DNA of 64,000 bases from Flavobacterium sp. DG2-3. GTDB taxonomy: Bacteria; Bacteroidota; Bacteroidia; Flavobacteriales; Flavobacteriaceae. Within the stretch, counting starts at the first letter, position 1; each line of letters opens with the position of its first letter. Where the stretch lies: the NCBI RefSeq assembly GCF_030730925.1, contig NZ_JAVAMB010000020.1, positions 30,528 to 94,527 of the forward strand, given 5' to 3'. Below are positions 1 through 9,294 of this stretch, in pieces. Position numbers and translations under genes: made by a program. The notes beneath the pieces are model-generated. The model was not told the origin of the DNA, made no database searches, and was given only the letters and a program-made list of their open reading frames with translations.

Positions 1-411
1 ATTAGATACGACTCCTTTGTTAAAATTTTCGCTTTTTACAGAACCAATTGCTCCTGTAACATCAGATTTCTTTTGAGAACCGTAACCTACAACTACCACT
101 TCATTAAGAGTACTCACCTCTTCTGCTAATGAAACAGTTAATTTTTGAGTTCCAGAAAAAGAAACCTCTTTCTTTTGGAATCCTACGTAAGAAAAAACTA
201 AAACACCTGAGTTTTGCTGTGATTTAATTACAAATTTTCCATCAAAATCAGTTGTCACAGCTCCTCTTGGTTCTCCTTTAATAAATACAGAGACTCCAGG
301 AACTGGTATTTTTTCAACATCAGAAACTACAGCTCCCGATACATTTACTTGTGCATAGGAATATGACATACATCCTAAAACAAGAATTAAAAATGCATAA
401 ATTTTTTTCAT
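1..411 (-). CDS. SusC/RagA-type TonB-linked outer membrane receptor, N-terminal part (runs off window)
   Basis: Reading the minus strand from the ATG at 411 gives 137 uninterrupted codons that leave the window at base 1. The product begins with a signal peptide (MKKIYAFLILVLG, cleaved after SYAQ). A carboxypeptidase-regulatory-like domain follows, with the typical PVPGVSVFIKG and TTDFDGKF stretches. A TonB-box/plug start follows (EVVVVGYGSQKKSDVTGAI), which is the hallmark of the SusC/RagA family. Such proteins pair with a SusD lipoprotein to import oligomers across the outer membrane. The partner and the substrate lie outside the window. The HTCS regulator directly upstream on the same strand suggests a polysaccharide-type utilisation locus extending to the left. 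The substrate cannot be inferred. Confidence 0.9.
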   Translation of the reverse strand, partial: MKKIYAFLILVLGCMSYSYAQVNVSGAVVSDVEKIPVPGVSVFIKGEPRGAVTTDFDGKFVIKSQQNSGVLVFSYVGFQKKEVSFSGTQKLTVSLAEEVSTLNEVVVVGYGSQKKSDVTGAIGSVKSENFNKGVVSN

Positions 412-434
412 TTAAAATACTTTTTTTGTTTTGC

Positions 435-442
435 CAAAAGTA
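435..442 (-). promoter_or_regulatory. -7 promoter element before the SusC gene
   Basis: The minus strand reads TACTTTTG, a perfect match to the Bacteroidota -7 consensus TAnnTTTG, 23 nt upstream of the SusC ATG. A TTG lies near the expected -33 position, inside the inverted repeat at 451-469. The start point would fall within about 20 nt of the ATG. Confidence 0.6.
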
Positions 443-450
443 TCTTAACG

Positions 451-469
451 ATCCCTCCAAGAGGAGGAT
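451..469. promoter_or_regulatory. Inverted repeat overlapping the -33 region of the SusC promoter
   Basis: ATCCCTCC and GGAGGAT flank the loop AAGA on the plus strand. The dyad sits directly upstream of the -7 box, where RNA polymerase would contact -33. That position suits an operator, perhaps for the neighbouring HTCS. It could also be a fortuitous hairpin. Confidence 0.35.
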
Positions 470-586
470 TTTTGTTTTTCAAAAGAGGACTTTTAATTCA
501 ATTTAGGATATAATTAACATCAAAAAAGGGGTGTTTTTGCTCATTAACTTTACCCTAACTTTCTGTAAATACAGTCCTAACAAAAC

Positions 587-3500
587 CTAGAGAGATAACT
601 CCTTATATTCTTTCGGACTTTTTCCAAAATACTTCTTAAAAGAGCGTCCAAAATATTTCGGATCATTGTAACCGCACTCAAAACTGATTTCCGAAATGTT
701 CAATTTCTTCGTTTTAAGCAACATTTCTGCTTTCTGAAGGCGAAGTGACATTAAAATATCTGACGGAGACTGATTTAAAGTTTCTTTAAATAAGCGATAG
801 CATTTTACTCGTGAAATTCCTAATTCGTCTGCCAACAATTCTACATTAAATATAGGATTCTGCAATTGCTTTCTAATAATTTCTAAAGCCCTTTTCAAAA
901 GTTTTTCATTTGCAGTAATATGTTCATTGTCTTCTGTCAAAATCTCAAATATTTTCTGCTGAATTTTATATTCTCGTACCGGTTCTTGATTCTGGTCGAT
1001 CAAGCTGTCTATTTTTTTCTTTATGAATGAAGCGCGAGCAGGAAGTTTAATATGCGTATCAATGCCTAATTCTAATAACTGTTCGTCAAGTTCATAATTG
1101 ATATCTTCAGAAATATAAATCAGCGGAATTTTTACATTTGTATTTTCTTTATTTGATTTTAAAAAGTGAAGCAATTCTTTGGAGAATTCTGCCTGATAAA
1201 AAACGATAGCCGAAATTTCACTGTGTTTAATTACGGCGTTTAGATTAGAAACCGAATTTTCAAACATTAAGTTATAATTTTCGCTTTCTAAAACCTGATT
1301 TGCAGCAGGATTATTATATTCGTCACTAAAAACCAAAAGACATTTTTTATCTTCAGAAAATTGCTCCTGAGAATTGAAATTTTTCCACGAAATGGTTTCT
1401 TTTAAACTTAAATCTTCTTCTACAGCTTGTATCGGAATACGCAAAACTGCCTTGAAATGCTCTTCTGACGAATACAGCACTTCTCCTTCTAAATCTTGCA
1501 ATAAAACCTGCAATGCTCTAAAATATGGACTGTAATGTGAAATATTGTACCAGTTGTTTTTTAAAATAACACTATCAGAAGTGGTTTTGATTTCCAGATA
1601 ATTTTTTTCATAGCCAATCGTAATTTTCAAAGTGCTGTCTTTATCTGAATATTTGCTTAAATCATTAAAAAAATATTGAAGCGAGAGTTTTAAACGAAGC
1701 AAATCTACAGCCGCGAAATAATCTTGATTCGTTATTTCGCAATTGAAATTCACTTGATTTATTTGAAGGTCTTTTTTCAATTTCTCGACATTATTTTTTA
1801 ATACCGGAAATAAATTTGTCGCCGTCTTTTTTAAAGGTCCAAGTTCTTTTACATGTTCCAAGTAATTCCATTCTGATATTAAATTGACCAATTTTCCAGA
1901 CTGAATCGTTAAGTCTTTGTGCGCTTCTGTATCTTTTTTAAATGAACTTGAAATTTTAATTATTTGCGAAATGGGTTCTTGAAATTCAGCCAGCATAAAA
2001 GTTTTAAATTTCTCGATTTCAAAATTTTCGTTTTTTAAATTGCTGTGCAGAATCAAGAGTTTTTCTTTCTGCTCTACTATTTTCTTATTCTTCTGATCCA
2101 GTTCATTGTTAATCTCTTCCAGATTTTTTTTCTGATTTTCAATAACTGTCGTTCGCGCTTTTACGAGATCTTCCAGATACTTTTGCTGAGAAAGAACCGC
2201 TTTGTTTTTGACATACATAACCACCACACAAACAATAAGCACAAAACCAATTAAAAAAACATAAAACAATCCCGATTCATAAAACGCTGCACCAATTTGC
2301 AGTTCAAAAAAGACAGGTTCAACAGTTCCATTTTTTCCTTGTTTTATTAAAAACCGATGTTTGCCAGACGATAAATCGGTATACTCAATTTTATTGTTTG
2401 GAGGCAATAAAACCCAGTCGTCATCTTCTCCTTCTAGTTTGTAATAGATATTCGCTTTTTTATTTCTTGGAAATAAAATTGGTATTACTTCTATTTCCAA
2501 TTCATTATTGCTAAAACTCTTTTCAATGGTTTTCAAATAATTTTCGTTACCATCTATTTTCAGTTTTATTTTGGCTTGAGCATTATCACAATAAATAGTG
2601 CTTGGATTAAAATAATTCAGTCCGCCAACTCCTCCAAAAAACATATTTCCTTTAGAATCCTGATAATAAGCTCCTTCAGAAAATTCGGGAGCCTGCCATC
2701 CATACGACGGATTATAAGAATCAACATTGTAGCTTTTTTTATGAATAGAAGCAATTCCTTTTGTAGTGCTGACCCAAATTTTATCACCGTTATCAATAAG
2801 CCCATAAACCATGTGGCTCGGAAGTCCGTCATTCTCAGTAAAATTTTTTATTAGCCCCTTTTTTTTATTAAAAATACTCACACCACCAAGAGAAGCAATC
2901 CAGTAATTATCGGTTTGTTTGTCAACAAAAACAGAATAAATGCTATTGCCTAAAATTCCATCTTTTGCAGTAATATTTCTTAAAGTACCTGTATTTAAAT
3001 CAAAAACAATTACCCCACTGTTTTCTGTTGCCAATATAAGATTCTGATTGTTTTTTCTAACACATCTGATGTGGTATTTATTTAGCAACTCCTGCCCTTT
3101 AAATTTTTCAAATTTTCCTGACAGCAAATTAAATTTTGCCAGACCTCCCCAACAGCCCATCCAAATCTGTTTGTTCTGGTCTTCGCACATCGAGTAACAT
3201 CTGGCAATAGACAAACCTGGGATACCGCTATTCTCGTAACTTGTATAGCTATTGTCTTTAATTCGCAAAATACCTTTGTACGTTCCTGCCCAAACTGTTC
3301 CGTCGCTTGCCGTAAACAAAGTTCTAATACGCTCCCAATCGGGAACAGACGCAGCCTGATTAATTTTAAATTTTTCGAAAAAACCATTTCCTTCATTAAG
3401 ATAGTAAAGACCTCTCGTGTAGAATCCGAGCCAGATTTTGCCTTTGGCGTCTTTGGTAACGGCTCTGATGGTTTCGGCTGGCAGATTGGGCTGTTTGACA

Positions 3501-4282
3501 GGATGCGGCGCGATCAAGTTTATTTTTTCAGAACCAGTGTATGCCATGCTTAAACCTCCGTCTTTTAACCCGAGCCAAATATTTCCGAAATCATCTTCAT
3601 GAAGCGCTTCTATTTCATTGCTTTTAAAAGAATACGGCGAATATAAATCGGACGTAAAATGCTTTATATTTTCTTCGGAGTCATTTGTAATGATATAAAT
3701 TCCATTTTCGCGCGTAGCAAACCAAATATTACCCTCTTTATCTTTTAAAATATCGTTGATGGTCAGTCTCGGATATTTTCTTAGCAGTATATTTTTAAGA
3801 TTGGTAAAATCGGTTGATCTTACTTTGTTATAAGCAATTACAGAAAAAGAGTTGTTTTTAAATTCGTAATAACCATCCTTGGTCTGAACCACTATATTTC
3901 CTTTTTCAGACAAATGAATATCTTTCGGAATACTTTTAAATTTGAAATTTCTAAACTCGTGTTGTCCTAAATACTGATTGATATGCCCTTCTTTTGTAAT
4001 GAGCCAAATAGTACCCGCAGCATCTTTTTCTAATTTGGTAACGTAGTTGCTAGAAATCGTTTTATCGTTATTTTGGTCGTTTTTATAAATCTTGAAATTA
4101 TAACCATCAAAGTAGTTTAGACCATCCCAAGTAGCAATCCATAAGCCTCCGTTGCTGTCATTTTCTACATCATTTACCGAGTTGTTGGACAACCCTTGAT
4201 TTGTTGTAAAATTTTCGAACTTAATCTGCTGTCCAAAGGCGAATACATTAAAAATAAAGAAGAAAAATAAAGACCTGATCAT
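587..4282 (-). CDS. Hybrid two-component system (HTCS) regulator with degenerate kinase and receiver domains
   Basis: About 1231 residues from the ATG at 4282, chosen because MIRSLFFFFIFNVFAFGQ is a signal peptide or anchor; an upstream ATG at 4318 would bury it. In order: two-component-regulator propeller repeats (about 25-580, with blades such as GNIWFATRENGIYII and GKIWLGFYTRGLYYL), a Y_Y_Y domain (about 610-660), one membrane helix (about 672-692), a coiled coil, a HisKA/HATPase-like region, a receiver-like domain (about 980-1095) and an AraC HTH (about 1125-1230). HTCS proteins normally sense glycan fragments in the periplasm and switch on nearby SusCD genes. Here the phospho-acceptor histidine motif (S-H-E-F-R-T-P) is L-A-E-F-Q-E-P, no N or G boxes are recognisable, and the receiver aspartate position is Tyr. 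Ligand sensing and DNA binding look intact, but phosphorelay does not. The SusC gene is directly downstream. Confidence 0.9.
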   Translation of the reverse strand: MIRSLFFFFIFNVFAFGQQIKFENFTTNQGLSNNSVNDVENDSNGGLWIATWDGLNYFDGYNFKIYKNDQNNDKTISSNYVTKLEKDAAGTIWLITKEGHINQYLGQHEFRNFKFKSIPKDIHLSEKGNIVVQTKDGYYEFKNNSFSVIAYNKVRSTDFTNLKNILLRKYPRLTINDILKDKEGNIWFATRENGIYIITNDSEENIKHFTSDLYSPYSFKSNEIEALHEDDFGNIWLGLKDGGLSMAYTGSEKINLIAPHPVKQPNLPAETIRAVTKDAKGKIWLGFYTRGLYYLNEGNGFFEKFKINQAASVPDWERIRTLFTASDGTVWAGTYKGILRIKDNSYTSYENSGIPGLSIARCYSMCEDQNKQIWMGCWGGLAKFNLLSGKFEKFKGQELLNKYHIRCVRKNNQNLILATENSGVIVFDLNTGTLRNITAKDGILGNSIYSVFVDKQTDNYWIASLGGVSIFNKKKGLIKNFTENDGLPSHMVYGLIDNGDKIWVSTTKGIASIHKKSYNVDSYNPSYGWQAPEFSEGAYYQDSKGNMFFGGVGGLNYFNPSTIYCDNAQAKIKLKIDGNENYLKTIEKSFSNNELEIEVIPILFPRNKKANIYYKLEGEDDDWVLLPPNNKIEYTDLSSGKHRFLIKQGKNGTVEPVFFELQIGAAFYESGLFYVFLIGFVLIVCVVVMYVKNKAVLSQQKYLEDLVKARTTVIENQKKNLEEINNELDQKNKKIVEQKEKLLILHSNLKNENFEIEKFKTFMLAEFQEPISQIIKISSSFKKDTEAHKDLTIQSGKLVNLISEWNYLEHVKELGPLKKTATNLFPVLKNNVEKLKKDLQINQVNFNCEITNQDYFAAVDLLRLKLSLQYFFNDLSKYSDKDSTLKITIGYEKNYLEIKTTSDSVILKNNWYNISHYSPYFRALQVLLQDLEGEVLYSSEEHFKAVLRIPIQAVEEDLSLKETISWKNFNSQEQFSEDKKCLLVFSDEYNNPAANQVLESENYNLMFENSVSNLNAVIKHSEISAIVFYQAEFSKELLHFLKSNKENTNVKIPLIYISEDINYELDEQLLELGIDTHIKLPARASFIKKKIDSLIDQNQEPVREYKIQQKIFEILTEDNEHITANEKLLKRALEIIRKQLQNPIFNVELLADELGISRVKCYRLFKETLNQSPSDILMSLRLQKAEMLLKTKKLNISEISFECGYNDPKYFGRSFKKYFGKSPKEYKELSL

Positions 4283-4417
4283 TGTGTAGTAATTTAACCC
4301 ACAAGTATACAATCGCAAGGTAAATGGAATATAAAGCGTAGGTTAAGTTAAAAAGATGGCGGTAAATATATCCTAAAACTTATAAGAATTAGATAAATAA
4401 TATTTTGCCATATAACT

Positions 4418-4445
4418 AAAAAGCCAGAAATAGTTCTGGCTTTTT
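4418..4445 (-). terminator. Intrinsic terminator after the RraB-like gene
   Basis: A perfect 12-bp stem (AAAAAGCCAGAA / TTCTGGCTTTTT) closes on a 4-nt loop and has U-runs in both directions. It lies 26 nt beyond the stop of the 4471-4872 gene. Confidence 0.85.
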
Positions 4446-4470
4446 AATTTTTTAGAATAAATTGAAATCA

Positions 4471-4872
4471 TTATTTCTGAGGGACAATCGTCCAAGAATC
4501 AAATTTGCAATCGTGTTTGTATCCTAGTTCGCACATTTCCGTAACCCATTGACTTAATGACTCATGCATCATCTTAATCTCTGTAGTCTTCCCAGAAATT
4601 ACAAATAAATTTTTATCCTGTTGTGCGGCTTCATAGTTTACAATGTAACTCTTGCTATGCAATTCTTTTTTCAATTCCTGTGCTTTTTCAAGCGTGTCCG
4701 AATTAAAAAAATAATCAATTTTCAATTCATCTTCTTCTTCTACTGCAGCATCTCTCAAACTAACAAGTGATTCTGTTGCAAGTCTCAAATGTCTTAAAAG
4801 ATTGGTGTCAAAATCATTTTCAGAAACTAGACGTTTCTGTTTTTTAGGCTTCAAAAAACTTAAAATTTCCAT
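4471..4872 (-). CDS. RraB-like protein (regulator of ribonuclease activity B family)
   Basis: A 133-residue soluble protein. The C-terminal 85 residues fit the RraB domain: an acidic strand (KIDYFFNSDTLEKAQELKKEL), a second strand (SYIVNYEAAQQ) and a C-terminal helix ending in a polar/aromatic segment (KHDCKFDSWTIV) comparable to the GG-YDGW ending of the family. In gammaproteobacteria RraB binds and inhibits RNase E. Flavobacteria have RNase G-type enzymes instead, so the role here is unknown. The N-terminus is basic (FLKPKKQKRLV). It is a single gene with its own terminator, between two regulators. I am fairly confident of the family and not of the function. Confidence 0.6.
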   Translation of the reverse strand: MEILSFLKPKKQKRLVSENDFDTNLLRHLRLATESLVSLRDAAVEEEDELKIDYFFNSDTLEKAQELKKELHSKSYIVNYEAAQQDKNLFVISGKTTEIKMMHESLSQWVTEMCELGYKHDCKFDSWTIVPQK

Positions 4873-4927
4873 TATATGGTTTGTTATTTAGATTACTTGT
4901 TTTGGCAGTTCTGATGTTATGCTTTTG

Positions 4928-6145
4928 TTATGCTTTCTCCATTTCTTTAGTGAGCGAACTCAGATATTCAGTTGGAGTATTGGTGGTAATTTCTTTGAAA
5001 TAGCGATTAAAAGACGATTTTGAATTAAAACCTGCCTCATAAGCCACTTCTAGAATATTGACGTTTTTGTTATGCTTGGATAACTGGTTCAATTTGTCTT
5101 TTACATATTGAATTCTATATTCATTTACAAACGTATAAAATGGCTTATTTACAAAATGGTTCAAGGTTTCGCTTACGTGATATTTCTTCTGGTTCGTAAG
5201 CTGAGAAAGTTTATCGATTGTGAGTTCGCTGTCTGTAAAGTGCTTTTCTGACTCCATTGCAGCTTCGAGCTTCAATAATATTTTGAACATTTCTTTTTCA
5301 CGAAGCACTTCTTTTCGCTTTTGCGCTGCCGGACGTTCTTTTTTCGAAATCACTATCGTATTAGATAATGGCGGCGTTTTAAATAAGCTTAAGGCATCGG
5401 TTTGAACTTCAGATGGCGCTGTAATTTCTGCAACCGCAAAGTTTACTTCTTGAAATACAATTTCTTCTTGAATAGGATCTTCAGAAGGCTCGATAGAAAC
5501 AGTGTATTTATGAGTGATGATTCTGATTACAATACAAATCAGTAAAGCATAAACAACGCTTCGGCTGATGTAGCTTAAAGAAAATGCATTAGGCAAAAAG
5601 ATGGTTAGAAATGAACCAATGCAACCAATTAAAAGAAAAAGTGAAGCAACCTGTATAATCAGGTTTCTTTCCATGCAATTTGGTGATAGTTTTTTCACCG
5701 CTGTATAGATTATAAAGCACGAAAAAATAATATCTGACGAAAGCAAAACGTACAGCGTAACCGTATTATACCAATATAAAAACTGATGTCCTTTTGGAGA
5801 TCCCGCTGCTAAAACGCAAATTGTAGAAAAATAAGCAATAGCGCCAAGTATTAAAGGAATAAACAAATACCATCTTGAAGAAGGTATAAATTCTGGATTA
5901 AGCGTTTTCCGCAAATACAGATACAAAAGCGGAATATAAGAAAAACCGATAAAGGTATTCAGCATATTCAGCACTTGCTGATCTTCTATAAAATTAAAAA
6001 TGTAAAATTTGATCGAAAGATGAAGTCCGATACAAATTACTAATGAAATCAATAAATCATCAGCATGGGTTCTGTATCTGCTTCTTAAAAGTAAAACTAC
6101 GGCTAGTAAAGCCTGAAATATTCCTATGGCAATTATATATTTCAT
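4928..6145 (-). CDS. Membrane-anchored AraC-family transcriptional regulator
   Basis: 405 residues. The N-terminal half (about 1-215) contains six or seven hydrophobic segments (for example IIAIGIFQALLAVVLLL and VVYALLICIVIRIITH). A polar linker follows (about 216-290). The last 100 residues form a double HTH of AraC type (YKTLTI-like LTIDKLSQLTNQKKYHVSET, then VAYEAGFNSKSSFNRYFKE ending PTEYLSSL). This architecture is common in Bacteroidota, where a membrane sensor carries its own DNA-binding domain. The gene is transcribed divergently from the TonB receptor at 6363 with a 217-bp shared upstream region, so it probably controls the receptor-phosphatase operon. The signal sensed is unknown. 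Confidence 0.85.
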   Translation of the reverse strand: MKYIIAIGIFQALLAVVLLLRSRYRTHADDLLISLVICIGLHLSIKFYIFNFIEDQQVLNMLNTFIGFSYIPLLYLYLRKTLNPEFIPSSRWYLFIPLILGAIAYFSTICVLAAGSPKGHQFLYWYNTVTLYVLLSSDIIFSCFIIYTAVKKLSPNCMERNLIIQVASLFLLIGCIGSFLTIFLPNAFSLSYISRSVVYALLICIVIRIITHKYTVSIEPSEDPIQEEIVFQEVNFAVAEITAPSEVQTDALSLFKTPPLSNTIVISKKERPAAQKRKEVLREKEMFKILLKLEAAMESEKHFTDSELTIDKLSQLTNQKKYHVSETLNHFVNKPFYTFVNEYRIQYVKDKLNQLSKHNKNVNILEVAYEAGFNSKSSFNRYFKEITTNTPTEYLSSLTKEMEKA

Positions 6146-6362
6146 CTGAAATCTTTGTGCTAAAGTACTTTCATGGAGTTAACTAAATGTTTACAAATTG
6201 CAAAAAAATCAGTTCGTAACAATTTAATAACAATCCCAAATCCCTTTAAAAACAAGACTTTAGACAAAAACACAAAAATTGATACTGCTGTTAAGTACTT
6301 ATAAATCTATAGGGTCGCGACAAAGTATTTTTCGCAACAAATTTGCCAAAAAAAACACAACC

Positions 6363-9266
6363 ATGTTACTGAAAAACTCTTGCAAATTTAAACTCAATCA
6401 AAAGCAGGTATTCAAAAAAATACTTTTTACCCTGCTGCTTACAACAGGCGCTATACTGTCTGGAAATGCTCAGACCATTAAAGGAATCGTTACCAGCGAT
6501 ACCGGTACATTACCGACTGCGAATATTACTGGAAAAAGTTTTCAAAATTCGACCATATCAGATATTCAAGGAGCTTTTACCTTGACTGCTCCACTGATAG
6601 GTGAAGTTACAATCGAAATCAGCTATATTGGTTTCGAGACAAAATCAATTACTTTAAACTTGGTAAAAGGAATCAACGATATTGGTTTAATTCAAATGTC
6701 GCCAGACGGTTCAAGCACATTAAAAGAAATTGTTGTGTCTGGAACAATGGCGCCATCTCAAGCAAAAGCGTATAGCATTAAAAAGAATTCGCTTGCGATT
6801 ATGGACGTTATGGCTGCCGATGCGATTGGTAAATTACCAGACCGTAATGCTGCCGAAGCGGTACAGCGTATGCAAGGTGTGGCCGTTGCGAGATATCACG
6901 GTGAGGCCGATCAGGCTACGGTAAGAGGAACTCCTTTTGCTTGGACTTCTACTTTATTTAACGGAAATCGTTTGCCAAGCTCCAATGTTATGGGAAACCG
7001 TTCGTCTGTATTGGATGCCGTTCCATCAGAAATGATTCAATATGTGCAAGTTGCGAAAGCTATTACACCAGATATGGAAGGCGATGCAATTGGAGGATCG
7101 ATTAACTTTATTACTCGTACTGCACCTTCAAAACGTACCTTAAACGTAAGTGCTGCGGGAGGTTATAACACTTTTAGCGAAAATGGAACGTATAATGGTT
7201 CTATTACTTACGGAGATCGTTTCTTCAACAATAAATTAGGCGTAATTGTTTCTGGAGCGATCTGGAGCAGACAATGGGGATCTGATGAATTTGCAGCCAC
7301 TTACAATACTGGTGCTGCAACGGAACAGCAGAAAAGATCTCTAAATACGGTTCTTTTTAAACGTTATATGGGAGAACGCGAAACCAAAGGATTAAATGTG
7401 GGTGCAGAATACAAAATTACACCTGCCGATAAAATATTCTTTAGAGGAATGGCGAATAAATTTGACGATATACGCCCAGTATATGAATCTTATATTGATT
7501 ATACGAATTCGCGTTTTCAATACAATTACAGATATTCTCATTACCAAACGGCGCTAAACGGATTTGAAGTTGGTGGAGAACATCAGATGAGCGAAAAATT
7601 CAAACTGGATTGGAGTTACAGCAATCATAAATCAGATTATTATTTGGATACGCCTCCTACTTCTGTAAACAAAGGTCTTCCAATTGCTACTTTCCGCCAG
7701 AAAATTACAGGTGGTTTCAATGATCTTTCAAGCGATGGAAAGCGTTACTGGGGCTTTGATTCTCCAAACGGTGTCGGTGGAACGGTTGACAATTTTGAAA
7801 CCGGAATTGCTAATCCAAATGAAGTGATGGATCCGTCTAAATTATTGCTAAACCAATTGGTTATTGCACAATTAAATAACAGCGAAAGAGACCAAATCGG
7901 ACAAATCAATTTAAAAGTTGAAGCTAGTTCTAAAGTAAATCTGAAGTTTGGTGCAAAATACCGTCACAAAGACAGAACAAACACCTACGGATCAAATTAT
8001 GTGTACTTGCCAGCTGCTGCGGTTGGAATTCCAAATTCACCAGCTTTGGTTCCGTTATCGAATCTGCAGACAACTAGTTTCCCAAGCGGAAGCAAATTCT
8101 TTGGAAACATGAATGGAGATTTCAGCCAGTTCGTCGTAAATCCGTTAACTAAAGATCAGTTGTTTGCTATGTTTGGACAGCCTTTTCAAACGGCTAACGG
8201 CATAATGGATTTTACGTCTAAAACTAATGCAACTGCTTTTTATACGGGCGACGAAAGTGTAATTGCAAGTTATGCGATGGCCGAAATAGATGCAACTGAG
8301 AATTTTAAAATCGTTACAGGTATTAGAAATGAATATACAGATATGACATTAAACGGAACAAAAGCAACTACAGAAGGAACTCCGGCTGTTGTAACCTTAA
8401 GTCCGTCAAAGGTTGAAAATGATTATAACGCGTTTCTTCCGATGTTGCATTTAAAATATAAATTGAGCGATAAATCTAATCTTCGTGCCGCTTATACACG
8501 CTCATTTGTACGTCCAAATTTTGGAGATATGACACCAGGAAGTTCGACCAATACCACTTCTTCACCAATGACTATTACACAGGGAAATCCTGATCTAAAA
8601 CCAACATTCAGCAACAATTTTGATTTGATGGGAGAATACTTCTTCGACAATGTTGGACTACTTTCTGGAGGCGCTTTCTATAAAAATATTACTGATGTTG
8701 TTTTTACAGATGTAAGCATGCAGAATATTGACGGTGAAGATTACTTAGTAACTCAGGCAAAAAACCTAAACAAAGCTACTTTATTCGGTTTTGAAGCTGG
8801 AATCAACAAAAGATTCGATTTCCTTAACGGATTCTGGAGCGGCTTTGGAATAGAATTCAACTATACTTTTATTGACTCTAAAACGGAAGTGCCAAGAATT
8901 ACCGCAACTGGTATTGAAAATGATAAAACAGGTCTGCCAAACCAATCTAAAAACTTATTTAATGCGATTCTTTTTTACGAAAGAAATGGTTTAATGGTGC
9001 GTCTTGCAGGTAATTACCGCGGAAATTCTGTAGAAAGCATCAATCAGCAATTAGGCCCAGATTATTACATCTGGACAGATTCCAACTTTACTGTTGACGC
9101 CTCTGCAACCTACAGCATTACTAAAAGACTGAAAGTTTTTCTTGAGTTGAACAACTTAACCGATTCTCCAGTAAAAATGTATATGGGGAAAGAAAAACGC
9201 CGCGTTACTTCTCAAGAATGGTACGGAAGCCGTGGACAAGCAGGACTTCGATATGATATTTTCTAA
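6363..9266 (+). CDS. TonB-dependent outer membrane receptor (non-SusC type)
   Basis: About 967 residues from the ATG at 6363. An upstream in-frame ATG at 6279 was rejected because it would put 28 residues before the signal peptide (KILFTLLLTTGAILSGNAQ). Domains: carboxypeptidase-regulatory-like fold, then a plug resembling the TIGR01782 type of receptor (DAIGKLPDRNAAEAVQRMQG, VRGTPF, GDAIGGSINFITR), then a 22-strand barrel ending in an aromatic residue (GLRYDIF). Receptors of this type take up large or scarce substrates using TonB energy. No SusD partner follows. Instead a secreted phosphatase starts 28 nt downstream, so the substrate may be a phosphorylated compound (inference). The gene faces an AraC regulator. 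Confidence 0.9.
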   Translation: MLLKNSCKFKLNQKQVFKKILFTLLLTTGAILSGNAQTIKGIVTSDTGTLPTANITGKSFQNSTISDIQGAFTLTAPLIGEVTIEISYIGFETKSITLNLVKGINDIGLIQMSPDGSSTLKEIVVSGTMAPSQAKAYSIKKNSLAIMDVMAADAIGKLPDRNAAEAVQRMQGVAVARYHGEADQATVRGTPFAWTSTLFNGNRLPSSNVMGNRSSVLDAVPSEMIQYVQVAKAITPDMEGDAIGGSINFITRTAPSKRTLNVSAAGGYNTFSENGTYNGSITYGDRFFNNKLGVIVSGAIWSRQWGSDEFAATYNTGAATEQQKRSLNTVLFKRYMGERETKGLNVGAEYKITPADKIFFRGMANKFDDIRPVYESYIDYTNSRFQYNYRYSHYQTALNGFEVGGEHQMSEKFKLDWSYSNHKSDYYLDTPPTSVNKGLPIATFRQKITGGFNDLSSDGKRYWGFDSPNGVGGTVDNFETGIANPNEVMDPSKLLLNQLVIAQLNNSERDQIGQINLKVEASSKVNLKFGAKYRHKDRTNTYGSNYVYLPAAAVGIPNSPALVPLSNLQTTSFPSGSKFFGNMNGDFSQFVVNPLTKDQLFAMFGQPFQTANGIMDFTSKTNATAFYTGDESVIASYAMAEIDATENFKIVTGIRNEYTDMTLNGTKATTEGTPAVVTLSPSKVENDYNAFLPMLHLKYKLSDKSNLRAAYTRSFVRPNFGDMTPGSSTNTTSSPMTITQGNPDLKPTFSNNFDLMGEYFFDNVGLLSGGAFYKNITDVVFTDVSMQNIDGEDYLVTQAKNLNKATLFGFEAGINKRFDFLNGFWSGFGIEFNYTFIDSKTEVPRITATGIENDKTGLPNQSKNLFNAILFYERNGLMVRLAGNYRGNSVESINQQLGPDYYIWTDSNFTVDASATYSITKRLKVFLELNNLTDSPVKMYMGKEKRRVTSQEWYGSRGQAGLRYDIF

Positions 9267-9294
9267 AATAATAAACACAAATAAATTCAACAAA

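Noticed and set aside
6279..6362. Upstream start of the TonB receptor
   Set aside because: It would put 28 residues before the signal peptide; the ATG at 6363 fits better.
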